A stretch of 64,000 nucleotides of DNA. Source: Streptomyces sp. NBC_00425 (GTDB lineage: Bacteria > Actinomycetota > Actinomycetes > Streptomycetales > Streptomycetaceae). The stretch is taken from positions 2,976,001-3,040,000 of the forward strand of contig NZ_CP107928.1 in assembly GCF_036030735.1 (NCBI RefSeq), read 5' to 3'. The notes below the pieces were generated by a model, which worked only from the letters and a program-made list of their open reading frames with translations, was not told where the DNA came from and made no database searches. A program made the position numbers and the translations under genes. Positions 54,155 through 62,962 of the stretch are shown piece after piece (within the stretch, counting starts at the first letter, position 1; the number at the start of each line of letters is the position of its first letter).

Positions 54155-56314
54155 TCAGCCCGCGGTGGCGAGCACCAGCGGGAGGACCTCTCCCCCGCCC
54201 GCCCGGCGCAGCAGCCGCGCCGCGACCGCGAGGGTCCAGCCGGAGTCGGTGAAGTCGTCCACGAGCAGAACCGGCCCCGCAGACCCCGCCAGGGCCTCGG
54301 CCAGCTCGTCGGAGACGGCGAACGCACCGGACAAGGCCCGCACGCGCTGAGCGGAGTTGCTGCGCCGCGCCGCGTGCGCGCCGCCCGGACCCGCGTAGGT
54401 CAGCACACCGAGGAACGGCAGCCGGCCGACGGTCGCGATGCCCTCGGCGAGGGAGCCGACCAGCCGCGGGCGGGACAGGGACGGCACGGCGACGACTCCG
54501 ACCGGACGGGCAGCGGCGTCCGGGCCGTTCGTGGCCCAGCCCTCGGGAGAGCGCGCCCAGTCGGCGAGCACCGCCACCGCCGCCTTCAGGACGTCGTCGG
54601 GAACCGGCTGGTCAGGGGCGTTGTCGGCCAGCAGCGGGCGCAGCCGGTTTCCCCAGCCGATGTCCGAGAGTCGTCCCAGAGCCCGCCCGGCGCCGCACTG
54701 CTCCTTGGCGGGGATGCGGCCCTTCAGCTCGACGCCCAGGGCGGGCAGCCCCGTCGGCCACATCCGGCGCGGCTCGACCTCCACTCCCGGACGGTCCAGC
54801 TCCCTCGTCGCGCCGGTCAGCGTCTCGGCCGAGACCGTCGCGTCGGCCCAGGGGCCCGCACAGTTGTCGCACCGGCCGCAGGGCCGGGCGCCCTCGTCGT
54901 CCAGCTGCCGGCGCAGGAACTCCATCCGGCACCCCGACGTGCTCACGTAGTCGCGCATGGCCTGCTGTTCCGCGGCCCGCTGCCGTGCCACCCACGCATA
55001 GCGCTCGGCGTCGTACACCCATGCGGCGCCCGTGGACGTCCAGCCGCCCTTGACCCGCTTGACCGCGCCGTCGACGTCCAGCACCTTGAGCATGGTCTCC
55101 AGTCGGCTGCGCCGGAGATCCACCGCCGTTTCCAGGGCCGGCACGGACAGCGGCCGTCCGGACTCGGCGAGAGCCGCGAGAGTCTGCCTGACCTGCGGCT
55201 CGGGCGGGAACGCGGTGTCGGCGAAGTAGCGCCAGATGGCCTCGTCCTCCTTGCCCGGCAACAGCAGCACGTCGGCGTGGGCCACGCCGCGGCCCGCGCG
55301 CCCCACCTGCTGGTAGTAGGCGATCGGCGAGGACGGCGATCCGAGATGGATCACGAAGCCCAGGTCGGGCTTGTCGAACCCCATGCCGAGCGCGGAGGTC
55401 GCCACCAGCGCCTTGACCCGGTTCTCCTGCAGGTCGGACTCGGCCTGCAGCCGGTCGGCGTTCTCCGTACGGCCCGTGTAGGACGCCACCTCGAAGCCGC
55501 GCTGCCGCAGGAAGGCGGTGGCCTCCTCGGCCGCGGCGACGGTGAGCGCGTAGACGATGCCGGAGCCCGGCAGCTCGTCCAGGTGCTCGGCGAGCCAGGC
55601 CAGACGGTGCGCAGCGTCCGGCAGCCGGACCACGCCCAGCCGCAGGCTCTCGCGGTCCAGCGCGCCGCGGAGCACCAGGGCCTCACCGCCGCCGGTGCCC
55701 AACTGCTCGGCCACATCGGCCGTCACCCGGGCATTGGCCGTCGCGGTGGTGGCCAGCACCGGTACGCCGGGGGCGAGTTCGGCGAGCATCGCCCGCAACC
55801 GGCGGTAGTCGGGCCGGAAGTCGTGTCCCCAGTCGGAGATGCAGTGCGCCTCGTCGACCACCAGGAGACCGGTCGTCGACGCGAGCTTGGGCAGCACCTG
55901 GTCGCGGAAGTCGACGGAGTTGAGACGTTCGGGGCTGACCAGGAGGACGTCGGTCTCGCCGCGCTCGACCTCGTCGTAGACGGTGTCCCACTCCTCCGGG
56001 TTGGCCGAGTTGATGGTGCGGGCCCGGATTCCGGCTCGCGCCGCCGCCTCCACCTGATTGCGCATCAGCGCCAGCAGCGGCGAGACGATCACCGTGGGAC
56101 CTGAGCCGCGGCGGCGCAGCAGAGCGGTGGCGACGAAGTACACCGCCGACTTGCCCCATCCGGTGCGCTGCACCACCAGGGCCCGCCGGCGCTCCCGCAC
56201 CAGGGCCGCCACCGCCTGCCACTGGTCCTCCCGCAGCCGTGCGGCGCCCCCGGGGGCGCCGACGAGCTCGGCGAGGATGGCGTCGGCTTCGGTGCGCAGC
56301 TCCAGATCGTCCAT
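54155..56314 (-). CDS. RecQ-family helicase fused to a phosphoribosyltransferase-like domain
   Basis: 719 residues from ATG at 56314 (GGAG is rather close; a GTG at 56356 would add 14 residues). Superfamily 2 helicase: Walker A in QRTGWGKSAVYFVAT near 46, DEAH in VVDEAHCISDWGHDF near 150, and motif VI in QQVGRAGRG near 320. A RecQ-type zinc-binding segment has CRMEFLRRQ and CGRCDNC near 465-490. No HRDC domain. The last 120 residues contain a PRPP-binding-type motif VLLVDDFTDSGWTLAVAARL (near residue 690), so the tail is a phosphoribosyltransferase-like domain. Helicase acts on DNA repair or recombination intermediates; the role of the tail is unknown. Confidence 0.88.
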   Translation of the reverse strand: MDDLELRTEADAILAELVGAPGGAARLREDQWQAVAALVRERRRALVVQRTGWGKSAVYFVATALLRRRGSGPTVIVSPLLALMRNQVEAAARAGIRARTINSANPEEWDTVYDEVERGETDVLLVSPERLNSVDFRDQVLPKLASTTGLLVVDEAHCISDWGHDFRPDYRRLRAMLAELAPGVPVLATTATANARVTADVAEQLGTGGGEALVLRGALDRESLRLGVVRLPDAAHRLAWLAEHLDELPGSGIVYALTVAAAEEATAFLRQRGFEVASYTGRTENADRLQAESDLQENRVKALVATSALGMGFDKPDLGFVIHLGSPSSPIAYYQQVGRAGRGVAHADVLLLPGKEDEAIWRYFADTAFPPEPQVRQTLAALAESGRPLSVPALETAVDLRRSRLETMLKVLDVDGAVKRVKGGWTSTGAAWVYDAERYAWVARQRAAEQQAMRDYVSTSGCRMEFLRRQLDDEGARPCGRCDNCAGPWADATVSAETLTGATRELDRPGVEVEPRRMWPTGLPALGVELKGRIPAKEQCGAGRALGRLSDIGWGNRLRPLLADNAPDQPVPDDVLKAAVAVLADWARSPEGWATNGPDAAARPVGVVAVPSLSRPRLVGSLAEGIATVGRLPFLGVLTYAGPGGAHAARRSNSAQRVRALSGAFAVSDELAEALAGSAGPVLLVDDFTDSGWTLAVAARLLRRAGGGEVLPLVLATAG

Positions 56315-56639
56315 GTCTCCATGCAACCCGATGGCAGTGACAATCAGCCACTTCACTCAGCGTGACGGCGGTCTCGCGATGGGTCCGACGGGGCCCGTGA
56401 GCCGGACTGGAACGGTGGGTTCAGGCGTCCTGCCGCGAATCACCGGGTAGGGATATAAGTCACTCGCCACCATATAACGGTCGGCAGTCCCAATTGCTCG
56501 TTGCCGCATCCAAGTTCGGAAGGAAGAATTGAGGTCCGCTCCCCGCACGGATCACCCGTAGTCCGCTAGGGCTCTGCTGCGGCGTGCGCTCCCCCTCATC
56601 CGCCCCGCCCGTCTGTGGGCCGTAGCCGAAGGGAGGATC

Positions 56640-57260
56640 GTGACCTTCGGATTCGCTCCGTCCTCGGCGGCATCGTTGTCGACGAACACGTCCGCCACTT
56701 CCGCCAACCGTTTGCTCGAGCCTGCCGAATGGGCCTCGGCCGGCATCCCGCTGCTGCGCAGTCCGCGGGAGGTCGTCAGCGGGCTGCACTCACGGCACCG
56801 GCCGGGGCCGGCCACCGCGATCGTGGCCGTGCTCGATCCGGACGAGCGGGTACGGGCGAGCGCCTCGTTCACCCGGCGTCAGGCCTCGACCGACGGCTGG
56901 ATGTACCGCAACGCCCTGCTCGCCCAGCTGCGCCGGGTCATCCCGCACGACCTGCGGCGCCGCACCCCCGTGCGCACCGCTGTGCTGCTCTACTGCCGTG
57001 ACGGCGACGCGCGCTGGACGGAGGAGGACGGCGCGTGGATGTGGGGCCTGCGGGACGCCTGCACGCTGCACGGGCTGCGCTGCGGGGCGTACATCACGCT
57101 GACCCGGGACGGCTGGCAGGTCCTCGGCGAGGGCCGGGGCGGCCGACGGCCCAACGCCGACTCGGCCCCCGAGCCGTTCGCGCTCTCCGAGGCGCCGCCC
57201 CCACTGCCGCGGACCGGCGGCGCCGCCTCGGAGGTCCTGCGCCGCGCTGCCGCCCGCTGA
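56640..57260 (+). CDS. Conserved hypothetical protein
   Basis: 206 residues from a GTG with GGGAGG three to eight bases upstream, no signal peptide or membrane helix. Recognisable stretches: RPGPATAIVAVLDPDERVRA (near 55-75), RNALLAQLRRVIPHDLRRRT (about 90-110), AVLLYCRDGDARWTEEDGAW. The pattern of a small alpha/beta fold with a conserved RxxR..V..Y(C)R(D)GD stretch recurs in Streptomyces orthologues, as I remember them, but I know no function. Divergent from the RecQ-like gene and convergent with the rnhB operon. Confidence 0.7.
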   Translation: MTFGFAPSSAASLSTNTSATSANRLLEPAEWASAGIPLLRSPREVVSGLHSRHRPGPATAIVAVLDPDERVRASASFTRRQASTDGWMYRNALLAQLRRVIPHDLRRRTPVRTAVLLYCRDGDARWTEEDGAWMWGLRDACTLHGLRCGAYITLTRDGWQVLGEGRGGRRPNADSAPEPFALSEAPPPLPRTGGAASEVLRRAAAR

Positions 57261-57550
57261 CGCACGGACGGCCGCCCCTTGAGGGCGACCGTTCGCCGGG
57301 CGGTCGTGGTGCCCACGCCATGGAGGCGGGAGCCGTCGGCCGTCGTCTCGCTGATCCCCGTGAGCGCCCTGGCGATGCCCCGCCGGACGACCCCGGGGGA
57401 CGTTCTGCGGGCCGGGGGGCCGGTCAGGACGATCACCACGAGGGTGCCCCCGTCAGGCCACGCGGACGTCCCGATCTCGCCCGCAGCAGTCGGACGACCG
57501 CTCATGGGACGCAGGATCTCCGGTCACCCGGCGCGGGGGCCACGGGCCGC

Positions 57551-57623
57551 CCGCCTCAGGTCCAACGCCGGCCGCAGGTCCGACGCCCGCCTCAGGTCCA
57601 ACGGCCGCCCGCAGGTCCGACGC
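57551..57623. repeat. Two 36-bp tandem units in an intergenic region
   Basis: CCGCCTCAGGTCCAACGCCG begins unit one (57551-57586) and a nearly identical unit two runs 57587-57623, each built from two related 18-bp halves (CAGGTCCRACG). The 540-bp gap between 57260 and 57800 holds no gene with coding bias; it contains this repeat and the hairpin at 57684. Confidence 0.75.
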
Positions 57624-57683
57624 CCGCCCGCGTCGGGATCGCCGACGCGATCGGCCGGGAGCGTGCGCCGGCGCCCGGGATAC

Positions 57684-57714
57684 GCCACAGAGGCGTCGCA
57701 GCACGACGCCTCTG
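57684..57714. terminator. Terminator of the rnhB operon
   Basis: Perfect 13-base arms CACAGAGGCGTCG / CGACGCCTCTGTG with a five-base loop, 86 bp past the 57800 gene stop and convergent with the gene ending at 57260, so it may serve both. Confidence 0.85.
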
Positions 57715-57799
57715 TGAAGCCGACGCGCCCCAGGGCGCACTCACCCGGCACCCGGCGCGCACCCGGCGGCCCGTTGGCCCGTGGGGCCGCCGGAGCGGA

Positions 57800-58432
57800 T
57801 CAGACGCCCGCGCCCAGCACCGCGTTGATCTGCTGGGGGTCGCCGCAGCAGATCAACAGGGCGCCGGCCCGGGCACGAGCCAGCGGCAGCGCCGCGGTCA
57901 GCGTGTCATCGCCGCCGTTGACGGCGACCACGACCACCGGGCGCACGCCCGCACGGCCCGCCACGGCGGCGTCGGCGTAGAAGACGTCGTCGCCTGCGTC
58001 GTGCTGCGCCCAGTAGGGAGCTTCACCGAAGGAGAGCTCGTGGGCGGCCCAGGGGTGCTGCTCGCCGGTGGTGATCACCAACACGTCCCCCGGGGCGCGG
58101 CCCGACTCCAGGAGGAGGTCCACGGCCTCCTCGGCGGCGTCCAGCGCGCCCTCGGCCGAGGCCGGGATCAACTGGACCTGGGGAGCCGCCGAAGTGGTAG
58201 CGGCGGCGGGGGAAGCCGGGGCCGACGGCCCGGGCTTGACTGCCCCGTCACGCGGCGCGCGCTGCGCCGGCGGCGTGGGCCGGAGGGGTCCGGGACGACC
58301 GGGACGCGACGGAGCCGCGGGACGGGGTCCGGGTACAGGTCGGGGGGTCGGTGCGGTGCGGCCGCTGGCCGGAGTCGCGCGGGGACCCTGGGCACTCTCG
58401 TGAATCTGAGGCTCCTCGGGAATGAGAGGCAT
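57800..58432 (-). CDS. Hypothetical protein with Pro/Ala-rich N-terminus
   Basis: 210 residues if started at the ATG at 58432 (MPLIPEEPQIHESAQGP). About residues 18-95 are Pro/Ala/Arg-rich and probably disordered. The C-terminal 110 form a compact alpha/beta stretch: EGALDAAEEAVDLLLESGRA, GDVLVITTGEQHPWAAHELS, RPVVVVAVNGGDDTLTAALP, ending LLICCGDPQQINAVLGAGV. The last part has the look of a helicase C-terminal motif, but no Walker A is present, so I leave it unnamed. ATG at 58483 is an alternative start, but codons between have low third-position GC. It follows rnhB after 67 bp. Confidence 0.6.
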   Translation of the reverse strand: MPLIPEEPQIHESAQGPRATPASGRTAPTPRPVPGPRPAAPSRPGRPGPLRPTPPAQRAPRDGAVKPGPSAPASPAAATTSAAPQVQLIPASAEGALDAAEEAVDLLLESGRAPGDVLVITTGEQHPWAAHELSFGEAPYWAQHDAGDDVFYADAAVAGRAGVRPVVVVAVNGGDDTLTAALPLARARAGALLICCGDPQQINAVLGAGV

Positions 58433-58499
58433 GAGCTGTTGTTTATCAAACGCCGGCACGGCACGCGCCAGCGGGTGGAACATCAGGGGGCCGGAGTCG

Positions 58500-59201
58500 T
58501 CAGAAGTCGAAGCCGAGTTGGCCTTCGATCTCCGGAGCGCTCCCGTTCGCCCAGCTGCGGGCCTTCTTGAGGTGCCGCCACTGGGGCAGCGCATCAAGAT
58601 ACGCCCACGACAACCGGTGGTACGGGGTGGGGCCCCGCTCCTCCAGTGCGGCCTTGTGCACGGGCGACGGATAGCCGGCGTTGTCCGCAAAGCCGAAGTC
58701 TGCATGGTCGATGCCCAGTTCGGCCATCATTTTGTCGCGCTGAACCTTGGCGATCACCGAGGCCGCGGCGACCGCCACGCACGACTGGTCACCCTTGATC
58801 ACCGTGCGGACCTGCCACGGAGCGCCGAGATAGTCGTGCTTCCCGTCGAGGATCACCGCGTCCGGCCGGACCGGGAGAGCGTCCAGCGCGCGCCCGGCGG
58901 CGAGCCGCAGCGCGGCGGTCATCCCCAGATCGTCGATCTCCTCCGGGGAGGCGTGACCGAGCGCGTGCGACGTCACCCAGTCGAGCAGCACCGCGGAGAG
59001 CGCTGTGCGTCGCTTGAGGGTGAGCAGCTTGGAGTCGGTGAGGCCCGCGGGCGGTCGGCGCAGCCCGGTGACCGCCGCGCAGACGGTGACGGGTCCGGCC
59101 CAAGCGCCGCGGCCCACCTCGTCGACACCGGCAATGATCTTCGCTCCGGTCGTGGCGCGAAGGGAGCGCTCGACGGTGTGAGTAGGTGGTTCGTACGGCA
59201 T
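58500..59201 (-). CDS. rnhB: Ribonuclease HII
   Basis: Removes ribonucleotides from DNA and RNA-DNA hybrids. 233 residues. The acidic active site starts in [15 protein letters not shown] near residue 23-38 (DE and the GRG loop). Further motifs: [12 protein letters not shown] near 53, [13 protein letters not shown] near 113, and [13 protein letters not shown] near 144. ATG start; it is followed on the same strand by the 57800 gene and preceded by the TetR regulator after 105 bp. Confidence 0.96.
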   Translation of the reverse strand: MPYEPPTHTVERSLRATTGAKIIAGVDEVGRGAWAGPVTVCAAVTGLRRPPAGLTDSKLLTLKRRTALSAVLLDWVTSHALGHASPEEIDDLGMTAALRLAAGRALDALPVRPDAVILDGKHDYLGAPWQVRTVIKGDQSCVAVAAASVIAKVQRDKMMAELGIDHADFGFADNAGYPSPVHKAALEERGPTPYHRLSWAYLDALPQWRHLKKARSWANGSAPEIEGQLGFDF

Positions 59202-59306
59202 GGCGTCCTCAGGTTACGCCGACCGGATCCCGGAGCGACACCCCGGTATGCCCCGGCCGTCGCCGGGCCGCGGCATCAGCGGGTTCCGGCGTCGGCGCGC
59301 CGCCTT

Positions 59307-59930
59307 TCAGGCCGCGTCCGGCCGCAGCAGAGGCAGCATGAGCTGGTCGATCATCTCGTCGAGATCACGGTCGTTCCATTCGCACGCGCACATCTTGGAG
59401 CGGTACATCATGATGGCCGGGATGACGTCGAAGACATAGCTGTTCGCCGCATCGGGCCGCACCTCCCCCCGTTCGATTCCCCGGCTGATCACCTCGTGCA
59501 GCAGTTCGACGGTGGGCTCCACCACGCCTTCGAGGATCAGGGCCTGGAAACGCACCGCCTGGGACGGATCGCACTCGTGAATCACCGAGCGCAGCGCGAA
59601 ACCCGGGCGGGAGTACATCGCGTCCCGCGCGGTGCGGCACAACGCCACCAGGTCCGCCCGCACACTGCCCAGATCCGGCACACGGTCGAACCTGGGCAGT
59701 CCGGCCCGCAGGGCGTCGGCGACGAGGTCCTCCTTGGACGGCCAGCGACGGTAGACGGCCGCTTTGCCGGTCTGGGCGCCGGCCGCGACGCCCTCCATCG
59801 TGAGGCCGTTCCAGCCGACCGTGCCCAACTGATCCAGCGCGGCATCGAGAATCGCACGTTCGAGCACGGCGCCGCGCCGGCGGGGAGAGGCCGCCTGAGC
59901 GGGGGCGGCCGTCCAGCGCGAAGTAACCAT
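59307..59930 (-). CDS. TetR-family repressor of the adjacent MFS exporter
   Basis: 207 residues. The TetR HTH occupies about 18-65 (RAILDAALDQLGTVGWNGLT, then AAGAQTGKAAVYRRWPSKED). The C-terminal ligand domain is of the TetR_C_11 kind (about 90-200). Start ATG with AGAAAGT upstream. It is divergent from the MFS gene across a 235-bp gap that holds two identical-type 20-bp palindromes, so it very likely represses both itself and the exporter. Ligand unknown, probably a toxic compound exported by the pump. Confidence 0.92.
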   Translation of the reverse strand: MVTSRWTAAPAQAASPRRRGAVLERAILDAALDQLGTVGWNGLTMEGVAAGAQTGKAAVYRRWPSKEDLVADALRAGLPRFDRVPDLGSVRADLVALCRTARDAMYSRPGFALRSVIHECDPSQAVRFQALILEGVVEPTVELLHEVISRGIERGEVRPDAANSYVFDVIPAIMMYRSKMCACEWNDRDLDEMIDQLMLPLLRPDAA

Positions 59931-60074
59931 CTGACTTTCTCCAGCGAGCAGTAGGAGCGGGGATTACGGGTGAAGCGGGGATGGCAGGTGAAGCGGGGAG
60001 CGGGGTGGGGCGAGGCCGAGCAGGCGAGGCCCCGTGGGATCGCGGCGGGGGACACGCCCTGAGGCGACGCCGCG

Positions 60075-60094
60075 AGTGAACGCTTGCGTTCACT
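60075..60094. promoter_or_regulatory. TetR operator 1
   Basis: AGTGAACGCTTGCGTTCACT: perfect nine-base arms with a two-base centre, 145 bp before the TetR start. Confidence 0.92.
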
Positions 60095-60122
60095 ACCGAG
60101 GACTCACTACCGTTGACGCGCC

Positions 60123-60142
60123 AGTGAACGCCAGCGTTCACT
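60123..60142. promoter_or_regulatory. TetR operator 2, overlapping the MFS promoter
   Basis: AGTGAACGCCAGCGTTCACT: same nine-base arms with a different two-base centre. Centre-to-centre distance from operator 1 is 48 bp. TTGACG at 60113-60118 is a good -35 for the MFS gene, and this operator covers the spacer and -10 region, 23 bp before the GTG. Confidence 0.92.
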
Positions 60143-60165
60143 AACGCTCTTGTGGGGGACCCATC

Positions 60166-61713
60166 GTGACGACCTCTCAGTTGATCCAGAAGCAGAAACC
60201 GGGTGCGGCCCGCCGGGCGGGACACCCCGGCATCGCGCTCACCGTCATCGCGGCCTGCCAACTCATGGTGGTACTCGACGCGACGATTGTGAACATCGCA
60301 CTCCCGCACATTCAAGACGCGCTCAAGTTCAGCACCACCGACCTCACCTGGGTGGTCAGCGCCTACACGCTCACCTTCGGCGGGCTGCTGCTGCTCGGCG
60401 CCCGAGCGGGCGACATCCTCGGCCGGCGCCGGGCCTTCATGGCCGGCATCCTGATCTTCACCTTCGCCTCGCTGCTGGGCGGACTGGCCCAGGAGCCCTG
60501 GCAGTTGCTGGCCGCACGGGCCCTGCAAGGCGTCGGCGGCGCCATCGCGTCGCCCACCTCGCTGGCGCTCATCACCACGACGTTCCCCGAGGGCCCGGAG
60601 CGCAACCGGGCCTTCGGCGTCTTCGCGGCGGTCTCCGCGGGCGGCGGCGCCATCGGACTGCTCGCGGGCGGCATGCTCACCGAATGGCTCGACTGGCGCT
60701 GGGTGCTGTTCGTGAACGTGCCCATCGGGGTGCTCATCGCCGTCGTCGCGCCGCTGTACATCAACGAGTCCGAGCGGCATCCCGGTCGCTTCGACATAGC
60801 GGGCGCACTGACGTCGACGGCCGGTATGGCTTCCCTGGTCTATGCCTTCATCCGCGCGGCCGAGGAGGGATGGCGGGATGGCCTGACCCTCGGCGCGTTC
60901 GCGGCGGCGGCGATCCTGCTGATCGGCTTCGTGTTCACCGAACGGCGGGCCAAGGAGCCGATCACCCCGCTGAAGATGTTCGCCGACCGCAACCGATCCG
61001 GCACGTACGTGATCATGCTGAGCCTCGCTGCCGCCATGTTCGGCATGTTCTTCTACATCGTGCTCTTCGTGCAGAACATCCTGGGGTACAGCCCGATCAA
61101 GGCCGGTCTGGCCTTCCTCCCGGTCACCGTCGCCATCGCGGCGGGCGCGGGCCTGTCGCAGCGCTTCCTGCCGGTGCTCGGCCCCAAGCCGTTCATGCTC
61201 GTCGGCTCCGCGCTGGTGGCGATCGGACTCACCTGGCAGGCGTTCATCACTCCGGACAGCTCCTACGCGGGCGGGGTGCTCGGGCCCATCCTGGTCTTCG
61301 CCTTCGGCATGGGGCTCAACTTCGTGACGGTCACCGTCACGGCGGTCTCCGGCGTCGCTCCGCACGAGGCGGGCGCGGCCTCCGGGCTGCTCAACGCCAC
61401 GCAACAGGTGGGCGGCTCGCTGGGTTTGTCCATCCTGACGACCGTCTTCGGGTCCGCGAGCAAGGGCGAGGCGGAGAAGCAACTGCCCCGGTTCCTCGCG
61501 GACGGCACCGCGGAACAGAAGGCGGAGTTCGCCAGGACGCACCAGTTGCCCGCCCCCTGGGGGCACGAGGTGCTCGCCCACGGCATCTCGACGGCGTTCG
61601 TGCCGGCCGCCGCCATGGCGGCGCTCGCTCTGGTGACGGCCTGGTTCGTGATCCGGGTCCGCAAGAGCGACCTGGAAGCGCTGTCCGGTACGGCGGGTCC
61701 CGCGGTGGGGTGA
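60166..61713 (+). CDS. MFS multidrug exporter, EmrB/QacA (DHA2) type
   Basis: 515 residues, about 14 membrane segments, the DHA2 drug:H+ antiporter size. Motifs: VVLDATIVNIALPHIQ (motif D1, near residue 34-50), WVVSAYTLTFGGLLLLGARA, GDILGRRRAF (motif A, near 85), and RALQGVGGAIASPTSLAL (motif C-like). GTG start with GGGGG about eight bases upstream. Under direct control of the two operators just before it. Probably exports a drug or toxic metabolite; specificity cannot be told. Confidence 0.95.
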   Translation: MTTSQLIQKQKPGAARRAGHPGIALTVIAACQLMVVLDATIVNIALPHIQDALKFSTTDLTWVVSAYTLTFGGLLLLGARAGDILGRRRAFMAGILIFTFASLLGGLAQEPWQLLAARALQGVGGAIASPTSLALITTTFPEGPERNRAFGVFAAVSAGGGAIGLLAGGMLTEWLDWRWVLFVNVPIGVLIAVVAPLYINESERHPGRFDIAGALTSTAGMASLVYAFIRAAEEGWRDGLTLGAFAAAAILLIGFVFTERRAKEPITPLKMFADRNRSGTYVIMLSLAAAMFGMFFYIVLFVQNILGYSPIKAGLAFLPVTVAIAAGAGLSQRFLPVLGPKPFMLVGSALVAIGLTWQAFITPDSSYAGGVLGPILVFAFGMGLNFVTVTVTAVSGVAPHEAGAASGLLNATQQVGGSLGLSILTTVFGSASKGEAEKQLPRFLADGTAEQKAEFARTHQLPAPWGHEVLAHGISTAFVPAAAMAALALVTAWFVIRVRKSDLEALSGTAGPAVG

Positions 61714-62056
61714 CCGTACGGCCGCACGGGCCGCCCCGGGAGCGCCACCGCCTGCCACAGCGCAGCGACGGTCGCTCCGGAGGCGGCCCTGTCGCCGGCC
61801 CCGGGACCTCGACATGATCACGAACAGCGTCACCAGCGCGAACCTCACACCCACCACACCCACCCCCTGGATCACCCCCGGCTCCGGCTCCGGCTCCGGC
61901 CCCCGGCCCGGGCCCTGGTTCGGACACCGGCACCGGCTCGCATACGTCACGCCGTGGACTTCGCACACGTCGCGCAGCGATATCCGGACAACGCCGGACG
62001 GTCACGCAGAGTTCCCATCGGGCACGGAGAGTCTCCGTCGGCCGAAAGGCCGCTCG
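61714..62056. other. Intergenic region after the MFS exporter
   Basis: 343 bp without a supported gene, between two convergent genes. It contains a GGCTCC repeat (three copies near 61879-61896) in a C-rich run from about 61835 to 61915. No clear stem-loop terminator was found. Small frames on both strands lack coding bias. Confidence 0.45.
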
Positions 62057-62962
62057 TCAGGCGGTGGTGGGCAGCCACTCCGGGAGTGCCTCGACCTGCC
62101 GCGTCCAGGCGGCCGGCGGCGTTCCCGCCTTCCCGCCGGCCAGGATTCCGCCCACGATGGCGCAGGTCGTGTCCACGTCCCCGCCGACCTGCGCGGTCGT
62201 CCAGAACGCTGCCTCGAAGTCGCCGAGGGCGCGGGCGGCCGACCAGATCGCGAAGGGGACCGTGTCATGGGCCGACGTACGCCGTCCGCAGCCGAGGACG
62301 GCCGCGACGGTGGCCGCGTCGGCGTAGTCGAGCATGTCCCGGGCGCGACGCAGCCCGGCGCCGACGGCGCTCTTCGGCACGAGGGCGACGACGCCGTCCA
62401 GCAGCGCCTCGGCGCTGGGCGGGCCTCCGGGGGCGGCCGCCAGCGCGGCGGCCGCGGCGACGGCCATGGCCCCGACCACGGCTTCCCGGTGCTGGTGCGT
62501 GGGATAGGCCGAGATCTCGGCCTGATGGGTCGCCTGCTCCGGGTCGTCCGCGTACCAGGCGCCGAGCGGGGCGACGCGCATCGCGGCGCCGTTGCCCCAG
62601 GAACCCTGTCCGTTGAACAGGGCGGCCGACAGCTCACGCCAGTCCGCGCCCTCCCTGACGAGCCGCAGCAGTCGGTTGACGGCGGGGCCGTACCCGCGGT
62701 CGAAGTCGTGGTGCTCCGCGAAGGAGCGGGCCAGGGCGTCCTGGTCGATGCGGTGGTGGGCCGCCAGTACGGCGGCGACGGAGCACGCCATCTCGGTGTC
62801 GTCCGTCCACTGCCACGGTCCGGGCGGCGGCTCGCGGCGCTGGAGCAGTGGGAAGTTCACCGGAACGAAGAACTGCGAGCCCAGCGCGTCGCCCACGGCG
62901 AGACCGCGCAGACTGGCGAGGGCCCGGTCGAGGCGCCCTGCGGGCGAGGAATCGGCTGTCAT
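62057..62962 (-). CDS. ADP-ribosylglycohydrolase family protein
   Basis: 301 residues of the DraG/ARH fold, which removes ADP-ribose from proteins or small molecules using two Mg ions. Metal motifs are present: GDALGSQF near 23, WTDDTEMA near 50, and GGDVDTTCAIVGG near 260 (DxDT). Its ATG overlaps the stop of the histidine phosphatase gene (ATGA), so the two are co-translated. Role likely reversal of ADP-ribosylation or breakdown of ADP-ribose; target not predictable. Only four residues of leader precede the fold, typical of the family. Confidence 0.92.
   Translation of the reverse strand: MTADSSPAGRLDRALASLRGLAVGDALGSQFFVPVNFPLLQRREPPPGPWQWTDDTEMACSVAAVLAAHHRIDQDALARSFAEHHDFDRGYGPAVNRLLRLVREGADWRELSAALFNGQGSWGNGAAMRVAPLGAWYADDPEQATHQAEISAYPTHQHREAVVGAMAVAAAAALAAAPGGPPSAEALLDGVVALVPKSAVGAGLRRARDMLDYADAATVAAVLGCGRRTSAHDTVPFAIWSAARALGDFEAAFWTTAQVGGDVDTTCAIVGGILAGGKAGTPPAAWTRQVEALPEWLPTTA

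Noticed and set aside
59365..61968. Very long open frame (867 residues) on the minus strand across the MFS exporter and TetR region
   Set aside because: It is antisense to the clear MFS gene, has poor third-position GC bias and Arg/Gly-rich low-complexity composition; typical by-product of high GC.
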